DNA of 64,000 nt from Cavia porcellus (lineage: Eukaryota; Chordata; Mammalia; Rodentia; Caviidae): positions 16,119,501-16,183,500 of the forward strand of contig NW_026947506.1 of the NCBI RefSeq assembly GCF_034190915.1, in the 5' to 3' direction. Positions 49,106-62,357 of this stretch are shown here, piece by piece; the first letter of the stretch is position 1; each line of letters begins with the position of its first letter. The notes beneath the pieces are model-generated. The model ran no database searches. It was not told the DNA's origin and was given only the letters and a program-made list of their open reading frames with translations. The position numbers were made by a program, and so were the translations under genes.

Positions 49106-51217
49106 AGTCTTTATCATGGCTTGAACTCACAACTCACAACCTGGTTATTGCCAGGCAAGTGCTTCTTTGGCTCAGTTTACTGCCTGACTTTTGCAGATAT
49201 TTGGCATACATATGTCCTATTCTTGTGTCCTTACTCCTAGAAGTGTCCCTTTCTCACCTCAAGCCGGCTGAGATTGTTGAAAATGAGACAAAATAATTCA
49301 CTCTGTGTGCATATTTCTTGAAAAGAACTATGGTTCTTAGATGTTTTTGGGAATATGTGTTTTGGTATTATCACCCTCAAGTTTTATTTCACGTCCATTC
49401 TCTCCTCCTCATTAAAGAGAATAAAACAGGAAAAGCTTTAAAGGAGGAAAAAAGGAAAATTTTTATTAATTTTTTGTGTGAAAACTTTCAGAACACAGAT
49501 TCCTCAGCTGTCCATACCTGACTTGCTGATTATGTAGGAGTCATCCCAGTTGCTTGGGAATCGCTGTTCATCCTACAAGGGAGAACATTCAAATGTTAAT
49601 TTTTTTCTTTCAAAATATGTAAATAATTATTATCTTTTACATGAAATGTGGAAATTAAAAAGTATGAGTTTCTATCACTGCATCAAATGAACAACAAAAA
49701 ACATTGAAAATAACTTACAAAGTGTAATTTCCTCATAGTGAAATGAATGGAGCAAAGTGGATTAGGGCAGAAGATTTTTCAGGGCAAGCACAGGTCTTCT
49801 CAGCTTCTCTGAGTACAAATATGTGTTACAGTGACTTATTGTCAAGTGCTTCATAGAAACAGAAGTTATATTGAATGTACAAATTGACCAAAAGAATGTT
49901 TTCCTTGCAATTCTACAGAGGAACCAGGCAAGAATTGCAGCTTAAGTGGCTGAAGGGCAACCAGTGAGATATGGCGCTATATTAACACTCTTGTGAGAAT
50001 GACATGCCAGCTGTTAAGCATTAGGAGTTAGGACTGAGAATGCCTGTTCATTCCCTCAGTTGGTGTCACAGTTGTGAACTCTTGAAGGCTGAAGTGCTCC
50101 CGTTCCCAGAAAACAATCATCCCTCTGCGATGTTGGGATTCGATGGGGGTTAATGCTAATCCAACATTACTAGCAGAAGACTTTTTTGAAGAAACCACTT
50201 GTTTGACTGCTTAATTCTAAGAAAAATATATGACAGAAGATGAACAAGAATTTGCCATAACTTTACAGGCATTCTGAAACAAGGAAATCACCAACTGCAT
50301 TTGGCAAGCACTGAAAGGCCTGCCAAAGTCCCCGGAGGCACCAATTTACCTGTATCATCCAAAGTTGTGTGTCACACATTCTCGAGCTACTAGTGAAGGC
50401 ATCTTGTGACACTTCCAACTCTTATGTGCAAACAACACACTAATAAATAAAGTATCTATCGAGGAGTCCCGGATGATGAAAGTGGTAGGAGACTAGTGAC
50501 AAATAGTAAACTTGCATGAACCATTTCGTTTCCTTCATTCAAGTCTAATCACAATATGACTGATTATTTATGTGTATAGTTAGCATGTAGTGATCTCTCA
50601 CTCAGAAAATCAACAACCCTAGGAAAACATGGAACAGATTTAGAGTTTTCTAACCAAAATGGGAAGCAACAGGAGCCAAATGTACCTGACCTTGAAAGCA
50701 GGCACATGGATTAGCCTTATCACACCTCTGTGGAAGACATCTCGGTCTAAATTCTTAGGTACTGTAACCCTGAATCTTTAAAGTTTCTATTCCTCTTTAC
50801 TTTCCATTTTGCACTTGTAATTCATCCTACTGTCATCTTGTAATCTCAATAAACCGCAACTTACTATGTATCACAAGGTATATGTCAGGCAATATTCTTG
50901 TATCTGTACACAAGAATGTGGAAAAATTTTTGCCCCTTCAGTTCTAACATAGCTCTAGGGCTGGATTAGAAACAAAAGCAGCATTTTCCCACCTTTCATT
51001 AGCCTGGTTTAAAAGGCATTGCTACACAAAGAGAATTCATGAAAAAATGTACAAAATGTTCCTACAAGGCTGATGACATTTTCCATGCAAATGGAATTCC
51101 ACAGTGTATCCAAGGAAGAAACTTATACAATATTCTAAGAAGGGTTAATTTTGGAAAAATTTTACCCTATTTAAAAGGAAATTCAAGAGCTTGCATTTCA
51201 TTAGCTTTACTACATTT

Positions 51218-51258
51218 TGTGTGTGTGTTTGTGTGCGTGTGTGTGTGTGTGTGTGTGT
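51218..51258. repeat. GT microsatellite, unit 6
   Basis: 41 bp; the extra repeat is shared with unit 7. Confidence 0.95.
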
Positions 51259-53053
51259 ATCTCTAATAGTGAGTGTTATGCTCATATTTGTAAAAGTAGC
51301 TATAGAGAAGAAAATTTATTACAAATTACCCATGATTTCTATTTTTCTTGTCATTTTGTACAAGAAAGTATCTTCTTAATGTAGAAGTATCAAAATCGAC
51401 ACAACTGAATTACAACTAGTGCACATATTTTGTATAAAATTCAGAACCTAAAATTAACTAAGAGAGCACAGCAATGATGATTGTTGGGTATTGCACTGAT
51501 AGGGGCATTGAACCTATTTTGGTTATGCTAGTTATTGCAGAATCAGGAAATCATCAACACTAGTGAGGGGAGATGTTTGGACCTGGGGACTCTTGTTCCT
51601 GGTAACAGTGATAGCTAGTGAGGCCAGTGGACAATGCTGAGAGGCTCAGCAGTGTAGGTAAGCAGCAGACATCGAGGTCTTTACTGTCTGGCACAGAATG
51701 GAGAAGGATTTTGTCATTCAGCAGGAGGGAATGTTTGGCGGGAGCCATGTTGAAGTGAAGCCAGATGAACCTTAACCAGAACAGCTGCTGGCTTCCTTTA
51801 GAAGACCCTAGTTGGGGGCAGACACATGGAAATTGATTGGAATGAGCTTATTCAAATGAGCCTCCTCTTGAGGCAGGCTGGCTAATGCTGTCTACTACTC
51901 CATCATAAGGCAGTGCCTGGTTTGAAGGGAAAGAATGGCGGAACTCAGAACACTGTATCCATAGGGCATCTAATAATGAATCCAGAGAGAATCCTGGAAG
52001 AGAACAATTTTTTTTTTCATTCATTTTTCTTTTTGGCTTGGTATTTTCTTGTTTTATTCATCTGCTTTTGATTTCTCCTTTATTTTGTTCTTAATTTCTG
52101 CGGGTGACTGTGATTCCTAACTTCCCTGTGGGTATGCTTTTGTTTGGATTTCAATTTTTCTCTTTCAAATCTCATTTAGTCTTCTGCATTAGTTTCCCCC
52201 AGTAGGTGGGATCCATCTACCATCTCCGTTGTATTGTAATCTGTTTCCCTTTGGCCATTACTCTTCTTCCTCTGAAATATATTTTGAATCTTAACCCTTG
52301 AGGACAGATTGGACATATCATGAATTCATATATTGTTTATGATTGTTTGCATTCTGTTTTATCTTCCCGAATTCAGTTCATACTGTTAGGAAACTAGCAA
52401 GTATCACTCCAAGAATTCAACTGAAACAGAAAAGACATGAGAACACACAAATCAGACTAATCCTCTGGCACCCAGGCCAATAAAGCAAACCTGGGGGGAA
52501 ATTATGTTGCAAAATTTGAAAACCCAATAAACCCAATAGTAGGTTACTTCAATGTGGCAACAAGGCAATTGAATGAGGCTGTGGAATATATTAAAACAGA
52601 AGTAATCTCTCAAGTAACCACAACTAACTACAGAGATTACCAAAATACACAACCTTCTTAGTGATGTTAGTTCAGACACAGCCCCCAAAAAAAAGGCGAG
52701 CTTACAAGAACTGTTGAAGCACAACCTAAGAAATAAATGAACCCATTAAATAGATTCAAGCCGATATGCAAGAGAAAAAAATCCATTTTAAAAATTCAGA
52801 GCACTTTAGGCCAGTTTGAGGAAAGGACTTCACATACTGAGTACAGGCTGGCACTTAGTGACGAGGAGAGACAACAAATGACATTAAAAGCACTTTGTAG
52901 ACATCATGACAGAAAGCTTTCCTGGTACAGAAGAGGAATTTAACCTACCAATAATTGAGGCAATTATTTCTCCAGTTAGCACTGATTAAAAGAATTCTAC
53001 CTGCCCATGTGTAATAGACAAGTTTGCAGACATTCAAATAAAAATAGAGTATC

Positions 53054-53183
53054 AAAATCTGTTAGGGATGGGCTGGGGATTTCTCTCAGTAGCATAAGCA
53101 ATTTCCTGGCAAGCTGTAGTCCTGAGTTCTATCCCTGGTAACAATAAAAATGAAAAAGAGAAAAAAAAAATCTGTTAGGGATG
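53054..53183 (+). mobile_element. ID-type SINE, unit 7
   Basis: Same insertion with the C-type left flank. Confidence 0.85.
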
Positions 53184-53356
53184 AGGACTGTTGTGCTCCT
53201 TCCAATAAGGTCCCCAAGTACATGAGGGTATGTAACACTTGTGAGGCTGGAGGAAAACTGGATCACACTCTGAGTATGTAAAACAGAAAAAAGAGAAGCT
53301 TTGGAAGAAAGCCAGTGATATCTATCCCTGAAGTGGTAGCCCTTCTTACTGTCTAC

Positions 53357-53449
53357 CTTCCTTCCTTCCTTCCTTCCTTGTTTTCTTCCTTCCTTCCTTC
53401 CTTTCTTCCTTCCTTTCTTGCTTCCTTCTTTCGTTCCTTGCTTCCTTCC
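53357..53449. repeat. CCTT microsatellite, unit 7
   Basis: Full 93-bp form. Confidence 0.95.
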
Positions 53450-53503
53450 ATCCCTCATTCCCTCTGTCCTTTCATTCTTTTGGTTTTTAATTCAAGTTAG
53501 TAT

Positions 53504-53592
53504 TTAATCCCACATGTCCTTGAAACTGCAATGATATTCCTGCCTCAGCTTTGAGAGTGCTGGGATTAATGATGTGTTCGCCCACACCCTGC
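53504..53592 (-). mobile_element. B1-like fragment, unit 7
   Basis: Same fragment. Confidence 0.6.
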
Positions 53593-54895
53593 AAATCAGC
53601 ATTGTTATTTTTTGTGAAAGGAGATAAAATTAAACACAACAAAACAGAGCAAAATTGGACATAATAACGCAATGTAAGAGATATAAATTTCAAAACTAGA
53701 TAATCTGAAATCTTCCCTATCTATCATGTTGTCTATTTTTTTCTTCCAAATAGTTGTCCATGTCTTGCCACACAGAATTCATACTGAGAAACCTAGTATA
53801 AAATTAATCCAAACAGTCTGAGAAAGGAGTTTTAGGTCTTTAAAATCAGACAAAAAGGAAGTCACTAATGGCTGTGCTAGAATCGGTTGTTTGCTTCAAA
53901 ATGCCTATGCATACTTTCATGTATGTGGAAACTCAGTTAAACACAACCAGCTTTAAAAAAAAAGACCATATTTTATAGAACAAACCAAAACATGGATAAA
54001 AGTATTGGGCTTCAAAGAGATGATCGAAGGAAATCCCCTCCTTACTACATTGCCTAGGGTCAACCTCTCAAGGGACGTCCAGATTACTGGCTCCGACATG
54101 CTAATGGGATAGGGGGAGAAGATGTGATGTTTGTTTCTCAGCCTGCAGGCTGGCAGACTCACAGCTGCTCATGGTGGGGAGAGGGTTTGCCTGGACTCCT
54201 GGCACTCCCAGCATGACCCATGTCCCAGGAAATGCCAGTGGAACTCAGTAATATTACTGTTTCCAAACATTGGGTCCAAGGAGTGAACTAGGTTAGTAGG
54301 AGATCTAAAAGCTCTGAGGAAGTAGCATTTACAGTTGTCCCACACTAGACTTTAGGTTTAGAGACATTCTGCCAATATTCACTGTTTGTGCCTGTCCCAA
54401 ATCCATGTCCCTTGCTCCCGACACTGTATCAGATTACCCAGAAGAACCACCTCTTCACTCCCAGCACACCTATTTCTCATGGAGCCTTGAATCTGCTCCC
54501 TTCACATTACTTCCCTGCAACTGGCTTTCACACACATGTGATCCCAAGGGAAAAGGTGCCTTATTGACCGATCTGTCCTGCTTTGCTCCTTACCACCAGA
54601 AAGGAATAAACACAGAGGGCCTACTGAGAACAGTGGCATGCTGGAGTTACTATCCTCCACCCTAGCCTCTCATCTTCTGGAAATGGCAGGAAGATGATAG
54701 ACCAGAGAACTCCCCCATATGAATGAGACAAAAGAAATTCTGGGCTAGTCAAACAGACTGTTTTCATAAACATATAGAAAAGACAGGTAGGATGAAAATT
54801 GACTGACTCTCACATTTTGAGTGAGACACACCTAGGGCAATTGGATTAGAATAGGGTGGGAAGAACCACCATAGGGTGGATCCTGTCCTAAGAGT

Positions 54896-54903
54896 TATAA
54901 AAG
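54896..54903 (+). promoter_or_regulatory. TATA box of copy 7
   Basis: TATAAAAG at the conserved distance from the ATG. Confidence 0.7.
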
Positions 54904-55306
54904 GGACACCAAGAAGGAAGAATCCTTTCTGTTTCCATGATGAGGTGGTTCCCTGCTTGAAACTTGGAATTCATATCCTTGCTTCCAGCCCAGATGAATT
55001 AGCCTCCTGAAAGGAACTCAGACGGGACTCAACAAGGCTTCGTATTTTAAGGTCTGTGCATTTTGGTGAGCTATTTCTTTGAGTGATCAAGAAACTTTTC
55101 AGAATTGACTTATATACTAGGAAATCTCAGTCAGCTTATTTCTAAATAAGTATTTCTTTTAATCTATAAACTAGGCTCTCTACTTGTGATTGCCATACTG
55201 CCCTGCCTGTCTTGGAACTGCTGACTGCAGTGAAATTTGTGCCATCTGGTGAAGAAGAAATTTGATTCCTGTGACTTGACAAGCTTGCTGCACTTTCACT
55301 CTGCTG

Positions 55307-56431
55307 ATGTTAAGGGTTTCCAGTACCGCAGGCCCAGCAGAAATGTCACAGGGGCCAGCAGTGGACAGCAGGTACACCACAGACATCAAAGTAGTGAACG
55401 TGTCCTTTTTGTGGACCATTGATAACATTAGATTTTGCCTAAAGGAAATAGATGACTGCATTCAAAGTTCAATCTTTTCAGCTGAAGGAAATGATCAAGT
55501 GAAATGGTGCTTACGACTCTACCCAAATGGTCTTGATGAACAAAGCAAAGATTATGTGTGCTTATACCTGGGAATGATCTGCTGTCCAAGGAGGGTAGCT
55601 CATGCAAAATTCACCTTTTCCATTCTGAATGCCAAAGGAGAGAAAACCAAGGTGCTCTCAAGTCCACAAGCTTATACATTTGTGCGAGGAAAGGACTGGG
55701 GATTCAAACATTTCATCCTTAGAGAGTTTCTTTTGGATCCAAACAATGGGCTTCTCTCCAATGACAAGCTTTCCTTCTTCTGTGAAGTGAAAGTAGCACA
55801 AGATCCCACCAATCATTCCAGCCAGAATATTAGGAAGCTGGTTAAGGTTCCTGAGGGCTGCTTGGCAGAGGATCTAGGAGGACTGTGGGAGCGATCCCAG
55901 CTCTCAGACTGTTGCTTGTGTGTGGCTGGCCAGGAATTCCAGGCTCACAAAGCCATCTTAGCAGCTCGCTCTCCAGTTTTCATGGCGTTGTTGGAACATG
56001 AAAAGCAAGGAAGCAAAAAGAATCGTGTTGAAATCAGTGACATGGATCCTGAAGTTTTTAAGGAAATGATATACTTTATGTACACTGGAAAGGCACCAAA
56101 CCTAGGGATCATGGCAACTGAACTGCTGGAGGCTGCAAGCAGGTTTGGTCTGGAGCGCCTGAAGCTCATGTGTGAGAACCACCTGTGCAGCAACCTCTCT
56201 GTGGAGAATGCCGTGGAAATCCTCATCTTGGCTGACCTCCACAGTGCACATCAGTTGAAAACCCGGACACTGGATTTCATCAATTTTCATGTTTCTGACA
56301 TCCTGAAGACCTCTGAGTGGAAGGCCATGGTGGTGTCCCACCCTCACTTGGTGGCCGAAGCCTATCACTCTCTGGTTTCCATGCAGTGTGCATTCATGGT
56401 ACCCCCATGCAAGCGTGTGAGACTGTCCTAA
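55307..56431 (+). CDS. SPOP-like MATH-BTB-BACK protein, copy 7
   Basis: Intact 374-codon ORF whose protein is identical to copy 4, including Lys334. It also shares TATCTTTCC in the 3' UTR with copy 4, so the two genes have a recent common source although their upstream halves differ. Stop TAA, TATA box at 54896, poly(A) signal at 56876. Confidence 0.92.
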   Translation: MLRVSSTAGPAEMSQGPAVDSRYTTDIKVVNVSFLWTIDNIRFCLKEIDDCIQSSIFSAEGNDQVKWCLRLYPNGLDEQSKDYVCLYLGMICCPRRVAHAKFTFSILNAKGEKTKVLSSPQAYTFVRGKDWGFKHFILREFLLDPNNGLLSNDKLSFFCEVKVAQDPTNHSSQNIRKLVKVPEGCLAEDLGGLWERSQLSDCCLCVAGQEFQAHKAILAARSPVFMALLEHEKQGSKKNRVEISDMDPEVFKEMIYFMYTGKAPNLGIMATELLEAASRFGLERLKLMCENHLCSNLSVENAVEILILADLHSAHQLKTRTLDFINFHVSDILKTSEWKAMVVSHPHLVAEAYHSLVSMQCAFMVPPCKRVRLS

Positions 56432-56875
56432 GATCCCACATGTCCATTTATCTTTCCAAACCCTGGCCACATTTGCTGCCCCTGAACCATAATATGCTAG
56501 GGCAATCCGTGGAAACTTCTCTCTTCTATGTGGAAATATTAAATTGTGCCTCTCTAGGGGAGAGAAGGGACCACCGTCTTAAGGTCAGAAAAAGGAAATG
56601 CGATACTGAGAATTTAGAAGTCGTGTATCATGCATTTTCAAATCTGTGTTTTATAATATTGAGCAAAGTGGGTTTTTACAGTGTCGATGCCAAACGGAAA
56701 CCAAAACTCCTGTCAATGTTGAAGGCAGACCTGGGGTGGGGCTACCCTTAGAGGCAGGGACCATGAACTTCACTCTGTAAATGCAAGACTCCTTCCTGGC
56801 TTTCTGCACCATCATGCATCCCTGGGCACCCCACTTGTAACACGGGCTTTTTGCTGTCCCTCACTTTTCTCTGTA

Positions 56876-56881
56876 AATAAA
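56876..56881 (+). terminator. Poly(A) signal of copy 7
   Basis: AATAAA at the homologous position. Confidence 0.7.
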
Positions 56882-57741
56882 CCTGAATCTTACTTTGTAC
56901 AGTTGTTTGGCTCCTCATCCTTTTTCTGTATGTTAGATTCAGAAGCTAAGAAAAATTTCAGTGTGCTGATGATTTCAGGCCCATCCACGGGATGAACACA
57001 GTGGATGTACAATGTCACTAATTAACATAGTAGATGGCAGAAATAAATGACCCAGAACTCAGGCTGCTGAAGCCAAAGGACAATCACACAAAGCAAGTCT
57101 TTGCTCATGTTGTCCTGTCCCAGTGACACAGACAGGCAGCACAAGCACTACAGCACATTCCCGCAAAATCTAGGCCTCTGAGCGAGCAGTCCAATCATGG
57201 TCCTGGAGAAAAAAGAGAGGAAAATGCTCAGATTTACGAAAATGGCATGAAAGAGAATTAAAAGTAGAAGTGTTTTATGTATTTCAGAGGAATTCATGTT
57301 GAGGAAGCAAAATTTATTACTTACAAATGCACTGAGAAATGGCTGTTGGCAAATTCACACTATAAATCTCAAAAAGAGCTTTCTCACTGTGAACATTTAA
57401 TATTCATAAGAATAGAATACATGTTTCTATGGTATTATGAAGAATAGAATTAAAATTAAAAATGAAAACGTAGTGGGTTTCATCTCAAAGTTTGGGCTTT
57501 TGTAAAAATCATTAGTGGTGTTACTCTGGAATCACCTAGAATATGTAATGGCTCAGAGCTTCTAAAAATATATAAAGAAATGGATCCCCTTGTCTTGAAC
57601 AGGTACAGGTTTCAAAACATTTGTTTAATCAGGGCTTACAGCTGGTAACCCTTTATGTGCTGGTTGTGTAAATCTTCATGAATGTCAATATGGGATAACA
57701 ACCTGTATAACAACTATGCAGTAAAATCACTAAGAGTTTTG

Positions 57742-57751
57742 TCTCTCTCTC

Positions 57752-57827
<76 letters not shown>

Positions 57828-57871
57828 TATCTGTCTGTCTGTATGTCTGTCTATCTATCTCTATCTCTCTC
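57742..57871. repeat. Compound CT / TA / TCTG microsatellite, unit 7
   Basis: 130 bp, B-type interruption, CT run shorter than in unit 6. Confidence 0.97.
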
Positions 57872-59983
57872 AGTCTTTATCATGGCTTGAACTCACAACT
57901 CACAACCTGGTTATTGCCAGGCAAGTGCTTCTTTGGCTCAGTTTACTGCCTGACTTTTGCAGATATTTGGCATACATATGTCCTATTCTTGTGTCCTTAC
58001 TCCTAGAAGTGTCCCTTTCTCACCTCAAGCCGGCTGAGATTGTTGAAAATGAGACAAAATAATTCACTCTGTGTGCATATTTCTTGAAAAGAACTATGGT
58101 TCTTAGATGTTTTTGGGAATATGTGTTTTGGTATTATCACCCTCAAGTTTTATTTCACGTCCATTCTCTCCTCCTCATTAAAGAGAATAAAACAGGAAAA
58201 GCTTTAAAGGAGGAAAAAAGGAAAATTTTTATTAATTTTTTGTGTGAAAACTTTCAGAACACAGATTCCTCAGCTGTCCATACCTGACTTGCTGATTATG
58301 TAGGAGTCATCCCAGTTGCTTGGGAATCGCTGTTCATCCTACAAGGGAGAACATTCAAATGTTAATTTTTTTCTTTCAAAATATGTAAATAATTATTATC
58401 TTTTACATGAAATGTGGAAATTAAAAAGTATGAGTTTCTATCACTGCATCAAATGAACAACAAAAAACATTGAAAATAACTTACAAAGTGTAATTTCCTC
58501 ATAGTGAAATGAATGGAGCAAAGTGGATTAGGGCAGAAGATTTTTCAGGGCAAGCACAGGTCTTCTCAGCTTCTCTGAGTACAAATATGTGTTACAGTGA
58601 CTTATTGTCAAGTGCTTCATAGAAACAGAAGTTATATTGAATGTACAAATTGACCAAAAGAATGTTTTCCTTGCAATTCTACAGAGGAACCAGGCAAGAA
58701 TTGCAGCTTAAGTGGCTGAAGGGCAACCAGTGAGATATGGCGCTATATTAACACTCTTGTGAGAATGACATGCCAGCTGTTAAGCATTAGGAGTTAGGAC
58801 TGAGAATGCCTGTTCATTCCCTCAGTTGGTGTCACAGTTGTGAACTCTTGAAGGCTGAAGTGCTCCCGTTCCCAGAAAACAATCATCCCTCTGCGATGTT
58901 GGGATTCGATGGGGGTTAATGCTAATCCAACATTACTAGCAGAAGACTTTTTTGAAGAAACCACTTGTTTGACTGCTTAATTCTAAGAAAAATATATGAC
59001 AGAAGATGAACAAGAATTTGCCATAACTTTACAGGCATTCTGAAACAAGGAAATCACCAACTGCATTTGGCAAGCACTGAAAGGCCTGCCAAAGTCCCCG
59101 GAGGCACCAATTTACCTGTATCATCCAAAGTTGTGTGTCACACATTCTCGAGCTACTAGTGAAGGCATCTTGTGACACTTCCAACTCTTATGTGCAAACA
59201 ACACACTAATAAATAAAGTATCTATCGAGGAGTCCCGGATGATGAAAGTGGTAGGAGACTAGTGACAAATAGTAAACTTGCATGAACCATTTCGTTTCCT
59301 TCATTCAAGTCTAATCACAATATGACTGATTATTTATGTGTATAGTTAGCATGTAGTGATCTCTCACTCAGAAAATCAACAACCCTAGGAAAACATGGAA
59401 CAGATTTAGAGTTTTCTAACCAAAATGGGAAGCAACAGGAGCCAAATGTACCTGACCTTGAAAGCAGGCACATGGATTAGCCTTATCACACCTCTGTGGA
59501 AGACATCTCGGTCTAAATTCTTAGGTACTGTAACCCTGAATCTTTAAAGTTTCTATTCCTCTTTACTTTCCATTTTGCACTTGTAATTCATCCTACTGTC
59601 ATCTTGTAATCTCAATAAACCGCAACTTACTATGTATCACAAGGTATATGTCAGGCAATATTCTTGTATCTGTACACAAGAATGTGGAAAAATTTTTGCC
59701 CCTTCAGTTCTAACATAGCTCTAGGGCTGGATTAGAAACAAAAGCAGCATTTTCCCACCTTTCATTAGCCTGGTTTAAAAGGCATTGCTACACAAAGAGA
59801 ATTCATGAAAAAATGTACAAAATGTTCCTACAAGGCTGATGACATTTTCCATGCAAATGGAATTCCACAGTGTATCCAAGGAAGAAACTTATACAATATT
59901 CTAAGAAGGGTTAATTTTGGAAAAATTTTACCCTATTTAAAAGGAAATTCAAGAGCTTGCATTTCATTAGCTTTACTACATTT

Positions 59984-60024
59984 TGTGTGTGTGTTTGTGT
60001 GCGTGTGTGTGTGTGTGTGTGTGT
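59984..60024. repeat. GT microsatellite, unit 7
   Basis: 41 bp. Confidence 0.95.
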
Positions 60025-61818
60025 ATCTCTAATAGTGAGTGTTATGCTCATATTTGTAAAAGTAGCTATAGAAAAGAAAATTTATTACAAATTACCCATG
60101 ATTTCTATTTTTCTTGTCATTTTGTACAAGAAAGTATCTTCTTAATGTAGAAGTATCAAAATCGACACAACTGAATTACAACTAGTGCACATATTTTGTA
60201 TAAAATTCAGAACCTAAAATTAACTAAGAGAGCACAGCAATGATGATTGTTGGGTATTGCACTGATAGGGGCATTGAACCTATTTTGGTTATGCTAGTTA
60301 TTGCAGAATCAGGAAATCATCAACACTAGTGAGGGGAGATGTTTGGACCTGGGGACTCTTGTTCCTGGTAACAGTGATAGCTAGTGAGGCCAGTGGACAA
60401 TGCTGAGAGGCTCAGCAGTGTAGGTAAGCAGCAGACATCGAGGTCTTTACTGTCTGGCACAGAATGGAGAAGGATTTTGTCATTCAGCAGGAGGGAATGT
60501 TTGGCGGGAGCCATGTTGAAGTGAAGCCAGATGAACCTTAACCAGAACAGCTGCTGGCTTCCTTTAGAAGACCCTAGTTGGGGGCAGACACATGGAAATT
60601 GATTGGAATGAGCTTATTCAAATGAGCCTCCTCTTGAGGCAGGCTGGCTAATGCTGTCTACTACTCCATCATAAGGCAGTGCCTGGTTTGAAGGGAAAGA
60701 ATGGCGGAACTCAGAACACTGTATCCATAGGGCATCTAATAATGAATCCAGAGAGAATCCTGGAAGAGAACAATTTTTTTTTCATTCATTTTTCTTTTTG
60801 GCTTGGTATTTTCTTGTTTTATTCATCTGCTTTTGATTTCTCCTTTATTTTGTTCTTAATTTCTGCGGGTGACTGTGATTCCTAACTTCCCTGTGGGTAT
60901 GCTTTTGTTTGGATTTCAATTTTTCTCTTTCAAATCTCATTTAGTCTTCTGCATTAGTTTCCCCCAGTAGGTGGGATCCATCTACCATCTCCGTTGTATT
61001 GTAATCTGTTTCCCTTTGGCCATTACTCTTCTTCCTCTGAAATATATTTTGAATCTTAACCCTTGAGGACAGATTGGACATATCATGAATTCATATATTG
61101 TTTATGATTGTTTGCATTCTGTTTTATCTTCCCGAATTCAGTTCATACTGTTAGGAAACTAGCAAGTATCACTCCAAGAATTCAACTGAAACAGAAAAGA
61201 CATGAGAACACACAAATCAGACTAATCCTCTGGCACCCAGGCCAATAAAGCAAACCTGGGGGGAAATGAGGTTGCAAAATTTGAAAACCCAATAAACCCA
61301 ATAGTAGGTTACTTCAATGTGGCAACAAGGCAATTGAATGAGGCTGTGGAATATATTAAAACAGAAGTAATCTCTCAAGTAACCACAACTAACTACAGAG
61401 ATTACCAAAATACACAACCTTCTTAGTGATGTTAGTTCAGACACAGCCCAAAAAAAAAAGGCGAGCTTACAAGAACTGTTGAAGCACAACCTAAGAAATA
61501 AATGAACCCATTAAATAGATTCAAGCCGATATGCAAGAGAAAAAAATCCATTTTAAAAATTCAGAGCACTTTAGGCCAGTTTGAGGAAAGGACTTCACAT
61601 ACTGAGTACAGGCTGGCACTTAGTGACGAGGAGAGACAACAAATGACATTAAAAGCACTTTGTAGACATCATGACAGAAAGCTTTCCTGGTACAGAAGAG
61701 GAATTTAACCTACCAATAATTGAGGCAATTATTTCTCCAGTTAGCACTGATTAAAAGAATTCTACCTGCCCATGTGTAATAGACAAGTTTGCAGACATTC
61801 AAATAAAAATAGAGTATT

Positions 61819-61948
61819 AAAATCTGTTAGGGATGGGCTGGGGATTTCTCTCAGTAGCATAAGCAATTTCCGGGCAAGCTGTAGTCCTGAGTTCTATCCC
61901 TGGTAACAATAAAAATGAAAAAGAGAAAAAAAAAATCTGTTAGGGATG
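61819..61948 (+). mobile_element. ID-type SINE, unit 8
   Basis: Same insertion with the TTCCGGGCAA variant. Confidence 0.85.
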
Positions 61949-62121
61949 AGGACTGTTGTGCTCCTTCCAATAAGGTCCCCAAGTACATGAGGGTATGTAA
62001 CACTTGTGAGGCTGGAGGAAAACTGGATCACACTCTGAGTATGTAAAACAGAAAAAAGAGAAGCTTTGGAAGAAAGCCAGTGATATCTATCCCTGAAGTG
62101 GTAGCCCTTCTTACTGTCTAC

Positions 62122-62214
62122 CTTCCTTCCTTCCTTCCTTCCTTGTTTTCTTCCTTCCTTCCTTCCTTTCTTCCTTCCTTTCTTGCTTCCTTCTTTCGTT
62201 CCTTGCTTCCTTCC
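62122..62214. repeat. CCTT microsatellite, unit 8
   Basis: Full 93-bp form. Confidence 0.95.
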
Positions 62215-62268
62215 ATCCCTCATTCCCTCTGTCCTTTCATTCTTTTGGTTTTTAATTCAAGTTAGTAT

Positions 62269-62357
62269 TTAATCCCACATGTCCTTGAAACTGCAATGAT
62301 ATTCCTGCCTCAGCTTTGAGAGTGCTGGGATTAATGATGTGTTCGCCCACACCCTGC
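62269..62357 (-). mobile_element. B1-like fragment, unit 8
   Basis: Same fragment. Confidence 0.6.

Larger units (their letters stand above)
43814..52590 (+). repeat. Tandem array unit 6 (A-like 5' half, B-type 3' half)
   Basis: The 5' part is mostly A type but carries TTCACCCACATG, a marker of units 4 and 5. The 3' half is B type and shares TATGTCAGGC and GGGGGCAGACAC only with unit 7, so units 6 and 7 are nearest relatives there. The gene has Met176, shared only with unit 1. Confidence 0.97.
52591..61355 (+). repeat. Tandem array unit 7
   Basis: The 5' half mixes markers: GTATCAAAATC and AAAGGAATAAAC as in units 4 and 5, but a full-length CCTT tract and CACACACATG as in units 1-3. The 3' half is B type and close to unit 6, then switches to A type (GAAATGAGGTTGC) in the last few hundred bases. 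Confidence 0.97.
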
